The notes under the pieces were generated by a model that saw only the letters and a program-made list of their open reading frames with translations, made no database searches and was not told the origin of the DNA. A stretch of 64,000 nt of DNA, from positions 124,001 through 188,000 of the forward strand of contig NZ_JAXQNN010000002.1 in the NCBI RefSeq assembly GCF_034427455.1, written 5' to 3'. The position numbers were made by a program, and so were the translations under genes. Each line of letters starts with the position of its first letter. Position 1 is the stretch's first letter. The stretch comes from Jeotgalibacillus haloalkalitolerans. Lineage in GTDB: Bacteria; Bacillota; Bacilli; Bacillales; Jeotgalibacillaceae. Positions 61,573 to 64,000 of the stretch are shown piece after piece.

Positions 61573-63606
61573 ATGAAAGGAAAAGATTTAGCTATACTCG
61601 CCAGTGTGATTCTGATAATCGCCATGCTGGTGATCCCGCTGCCATCATGGATGCTGAGTGTATTAATCATTATTAATATAACTCTTGGGCTCATTGTTTT
61701 ACTGACATCAATGAATATGAAAGAGCCGCTTGAATTTGCAATTTTTCCTTCATTGATCCTGCTGTTAACATTATTCAGACTTGGTCTGAACATCTCAACT
61801 ACAAGAGCGATTTTAAGTAGAGGTGAAGCGGGAGGAGTTGTAGAGACGTTCGGAACGTTTGTTACCGGAGGCAATATTTTAGTCGGTATGGTTGTATTTA
61901 TCATCCTGATTATTATTCAATTTATTGTAATTACCAAGGGTGCAGAGCGTGTTTCTGAAGTTGCTGCGCGTTTCACACTTGATGCGATGCCAGGAAAACA
62001 GATGAGTATTGATGCTGACCTTAATGCAGGCATGATCTCTGAAACTGAAGCAAGAGAGCGTCGTGAAAAAGTAGGCAGGGAAGCAGATTTTTATGGTGCG
62101 ATGGACGGTGCGACTAAGTTTGTTAAAGGTGATGCCATTGCCGGTATTATTATTGTATTGATCAACTTAACGTTTGGTATGATCATTGGAATTGTGCAGA
62201 TGGGCATGTCTCTTGCTGATTCAGCCAACCAGTTTTCTTTATTAACGGTTGGTGACGGGATTGTATCACAAATCCCGGCTTTGCTGATCTCAACAGCAAC
62301 AGGGATTGTTGTTACAAGGGCTGCATCAGACGGAAATCTCGGACAGGATATCACATCACAGCTATTTTCTTTTGGTCCGATTATGTACGTGGCGGGGGCT
62401 ACCATTGCATTACTAGGTATTTTCACGCCGATCAGCAATTTCCTCACACTTCCGATTGCACTGATTCTCGTGATTGGAGGGTACACCCTCTCTAAAGCTA
62501 AAAAACTCGAGGCTGAAGAATTCATTGAACATGATGAAGATACATCAACTGACGAGATGAAAAGCCCGGAGAGTGTTGTCAGTCTGCTGAATGTGGACCA
62601 GATTGAATTTGAATTTGGCTATGGCCTGATCCCGCTTGCTGATGCAAATCAGGGTGGGGACCTGTTAGACCGGATCGTGATGATCAGAAGGCAGCTTGCA
62701 CTTGAACTGGGCTTAGTCATTCCGGTTGTCAGAATCCGTGATAACATCCAGCTGCAGCCAAATGAATACCGTCTGAAAATTAAGGGGAATGAAGTAGCAA
62801 AAGGTGAACTTCTGCTCGATCATTATCTTGCGATGAGTCCTGGAGACGATGATTCAATCGAAGGGATTGACACGATCGAACCATCATTTGGTCTGCCGGC
62901 TAAATGGATTGATGAATCCGTGAAGGATCAGGCAGAAATGCTCGGTTATACAGTAGTAGACCCGCCATCAGTTGTCTCCACACACATTACTGAAATGATT
63001 AAAGGACATGCGCATGAACTGCTTGGTAGACAGGAGACCAAGCAGCTTGTAGATCACCTTCAGGAGTCATATCCGATTCTGGTAGAAGAAGTGACGCCTT
63101 CTCCGCTAAGCGTGGGAGATGTTCAAAAAGTTTTGTCAAAGCTGCTTCGTGAGAACGTGTCAATCCGTAACCTGCCTATTATCTTTGAAACCCTGGCAGA
63201 TTACGCACGTATGACGTCAGATACAGATGTACTTGCAGAATACGTAAGGCAATCACTTGCCAAACAGATCACAAGTCAATTTGCAGAACCTGGAGATACT
63301 CTGAGAGTAATCACACTTTCAGGAAGAGTTGAAAAAATGACTGCAGATAATGTACAGCAGACAGAACACGGTAATTATTTATCGCTTGATCCGAATGACT
63401 CCCAGAGAATACTCGAAGCAATGGCTCAACAGATCGAGCAGCTGTCAATGACAGAGCAGACACCAATTGTTCTATGCTCTCCGGCAGTCAGAATGTATAT
63501 TCGACAATTAACAGAAAGGTATTTCCCGCAAATACCGATTCTGTCATATAACGAATTGGAAGCAAATGTTGAAGTTCAAAGCGTTGGGGTGGTGAATATA
63601 GATTGA
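61573..63606 (+). CDS. flhA: Flagellar export gate protein FlhA
   Basis: FlhA is the large export-gate protein that docks substrates and chaperones. Its 677 residues have about eight membrane spans in the first 310, with the FHIPEP-type region LGLNISTTRAILS and RVSEVAARFTLDAMPGKQMSIDADLNAG. A cytoplasmic four-subdomain part begins near 330 (FGYGLIPLAD, LSVGDVQKVLSKLLRENVSIRNL). AAAGGGGA precedes the start. Its stop overlaps the flhF start codon. Confidence 0.98.
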   Translation: MKGKDLAILASVILIIAMLVIPLPSWMLSVLIIINITLGLIVLLTSMNMKEPLEFAIFPSLILLLTLFRLGLNISTTRAILSRGEAGGVVETFGTFVTGGNILVGMVVFIILIIIQFIVITKGAERVSEVAARFTLDAMPGKQMSIDADLNAGMISETEARERREKVGREADFYGAMDGATKFVKGDAIAGIIIVLINLTFGMIIGIVQMGMSLADSANQFSLLTVGDGIVSQIPALLISTATGIVVTRAASDGNLGQDITSQLFSFGPIMYVAGATIALLGIFTPISNFLTLPIALILVIGGYTLSKAKKLEAEEFIEHDEDTSTDEMKSPESVVSLLNVDQIEFEFGYGLIPLADANQGGDLLDRIVMIRRQLALELGLVIPVVRIRDNIQLQPNEYRLKIKGNEVAKGELLLDHYLAMSPGDDDSIEGIDTIEPSFGLPAKWIDESVKDQAEMLGYTVVDPPSVVSTHITEMIKGHAHELLGRQETKQLVDHLQESYPILVEEVTPSPLSVGDVQKVLSKLLRENVSIRNLPIIFETLADYARMTSDTDVLAEYVRQSLAKQITSQFAEPGDTLRVITLSGRVEKMTADNVQQTEHGNYLSLDPNDSQRILEAMAQQIEQLSMTEQTPIVLCSPAVRMYIRQLTERYFPQIPILSYNELEANVEVQSVGVVNID

Positions 63607-64000
63607 AGATGAAAAAAATTACGGCACCTACAATGCCTGAAGCGATGAAGAAGGTTCGAAAGGAATTAGGCAGTGATGCAGTGATTTTAAATTCCAAAGT
63701 CACTTACACAGGCGGATTTCTCGGTTTATTTAAAACGAAGCAGATTGAAGTAGTAGCAGGAGTTGATTCAGCTGACCCTGTAGAACAAATGTCAGCTGCC
63801 GCAATAGAAAAACCTTTGTTTAAAGCACCTGATGTTAAGGGTGATCTAAAGCTGGAGAATGAAATTAAAGAGTTAAAACAGATGGTTCATGCACTTTCAG
63901 TTAATCAATCAGGCTATCAGGATTTTCCCGTATCGATTCGCACAATGCTTAAAAACCTGCATGAGCAGGATTTTAAGGAAAGCTGGGTGCTTGAAACAGG
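63603..64000 (+). CDS. flhF: Flagellar biosynthesis GTPase FlhF (N-terminal part)
   Basis: The frame is open to the right edge and gives about 132 residues. It begins with TTG 63603 as MKMKKITAPTMPEAMKKVRKELGSDAVILNSK in part, closely like B. subtilis FlhF. The TTG lies about 8 nt after GGGGTGGTG and overlaps the flhA stop; the ATG at 63609 is too far away. Only the N-terminal B domain and linker are visible. The SRP-type GTPase domain lies outside. FlhF helps control flagellar number and placement. Confidence 0.93.
   Translation, partial: MKMKKITAPTMPEAMKKVRKELGSDAVILNSKVTYTGGFLGLFKTKQIEVVAGVDSADPVEQMSAAAIEKPLFKAPDVKGDLKLENEIKELKQMVHALSVNQSGYQDFPVSIRTMLKNLHEQDFKESWVLET

Noticed and set aside
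1-64000. CRISPR arrays, tRNA or rRNA genes, insertion sequences
   Set aside because: No spaced direct-repeat array, no cloverleaf or rRNA sequence, and no transposase-like frame was seen.

Overview
The window is a chromosomal segment of a motile, endospore-forming member of the Bacillales. From 6.2 kb to the end, gene order matches the Bacillus subtilis ylo-ylx-fla/che region almost gene for gene (rsgA, rpe, thiN, spoVM, rpmB, yloU-fakA, sdaAB-AA, recG, fapR-plsX-fabDG-acpP, rnc-smc-ftsY, ylxM-ffh-rpsP-khpA-ylqD-rimM-trmD-rplS, lepB-rbgA-rnhB-ylqGH, sucCD, dprA-topA-trmFO-xerC-hslVU-codY, flgB to flhF). A lepB between rplS and rbgA, the moderate G+C and the protein sequences suggest a non-Bacillus genus, perhaps Caryophanaceae/Planococcaceae (Jeotgalibacillus-like). 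That placement is an inference.

Layout. (1) 1-6.0 kb is the right end of a tailed prophage: a truncated tail protein, a BppU/pectate-lyase-fold tail fibre or spike, an A+T-rich unit with a trypsin-like protease and a tiny zinc-ribbon protein bracketed by terminators, a holin-amidase lysis cassette, a minus-strand orphan gene, and a YolD-like gene under a LexA box. The prophage abuts rsgA, where prpC-prkC would normally lie. (2) 6.1-12.8 kb holds ribosome GTPase, pentose-phosphate, thiamine, sporulation, fatty-acid kinase and serine dehydratase genes. (3) 12.8-18.8 kb holds recG, a structured intergenic repeat, and the fatty-acid/phospholipid operon behind a promoter with a FapR-like operator. 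(4) 18.9-33.1 kb holds RNase III, SMC, both SRP GTPases, ribosome and tRNA maturation genes, signal peptidase, RNase HII and two flagellar-export-like genes (ylqG/ylqH). (5) 33.2-43.8 kb holds succinyl-CoA synthetase, DprA, TopA, TrmFO, XerC, HslVU and CodY. (6) 44.3-64.0 kb is the fla/che operon from flgB to a truncated flhF: rod, MS ring, C ring, export gate, ATPase, hook, hook-length control, stator helper and CheY.

Non-coding features include many strong hairpin terminators, sigma-A-type promoters before fapR, ylxM, rpsP, rplS and topA, an L19 leader, two full matches to the CcpA cre consensus, and a perfect hairpin between a strong Shine-Dalgarno and the likely swrD start. Candidate novelties are the prophage cargo unit, a short minus-strand RNA locus at about 2.5 kb, the YolD-like gene without a standard start codon, the swrD hairpin and the long structured leaders before topA and flgB. 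There are no rRNAs, tRNAs, CRISPR arrays or transposases.
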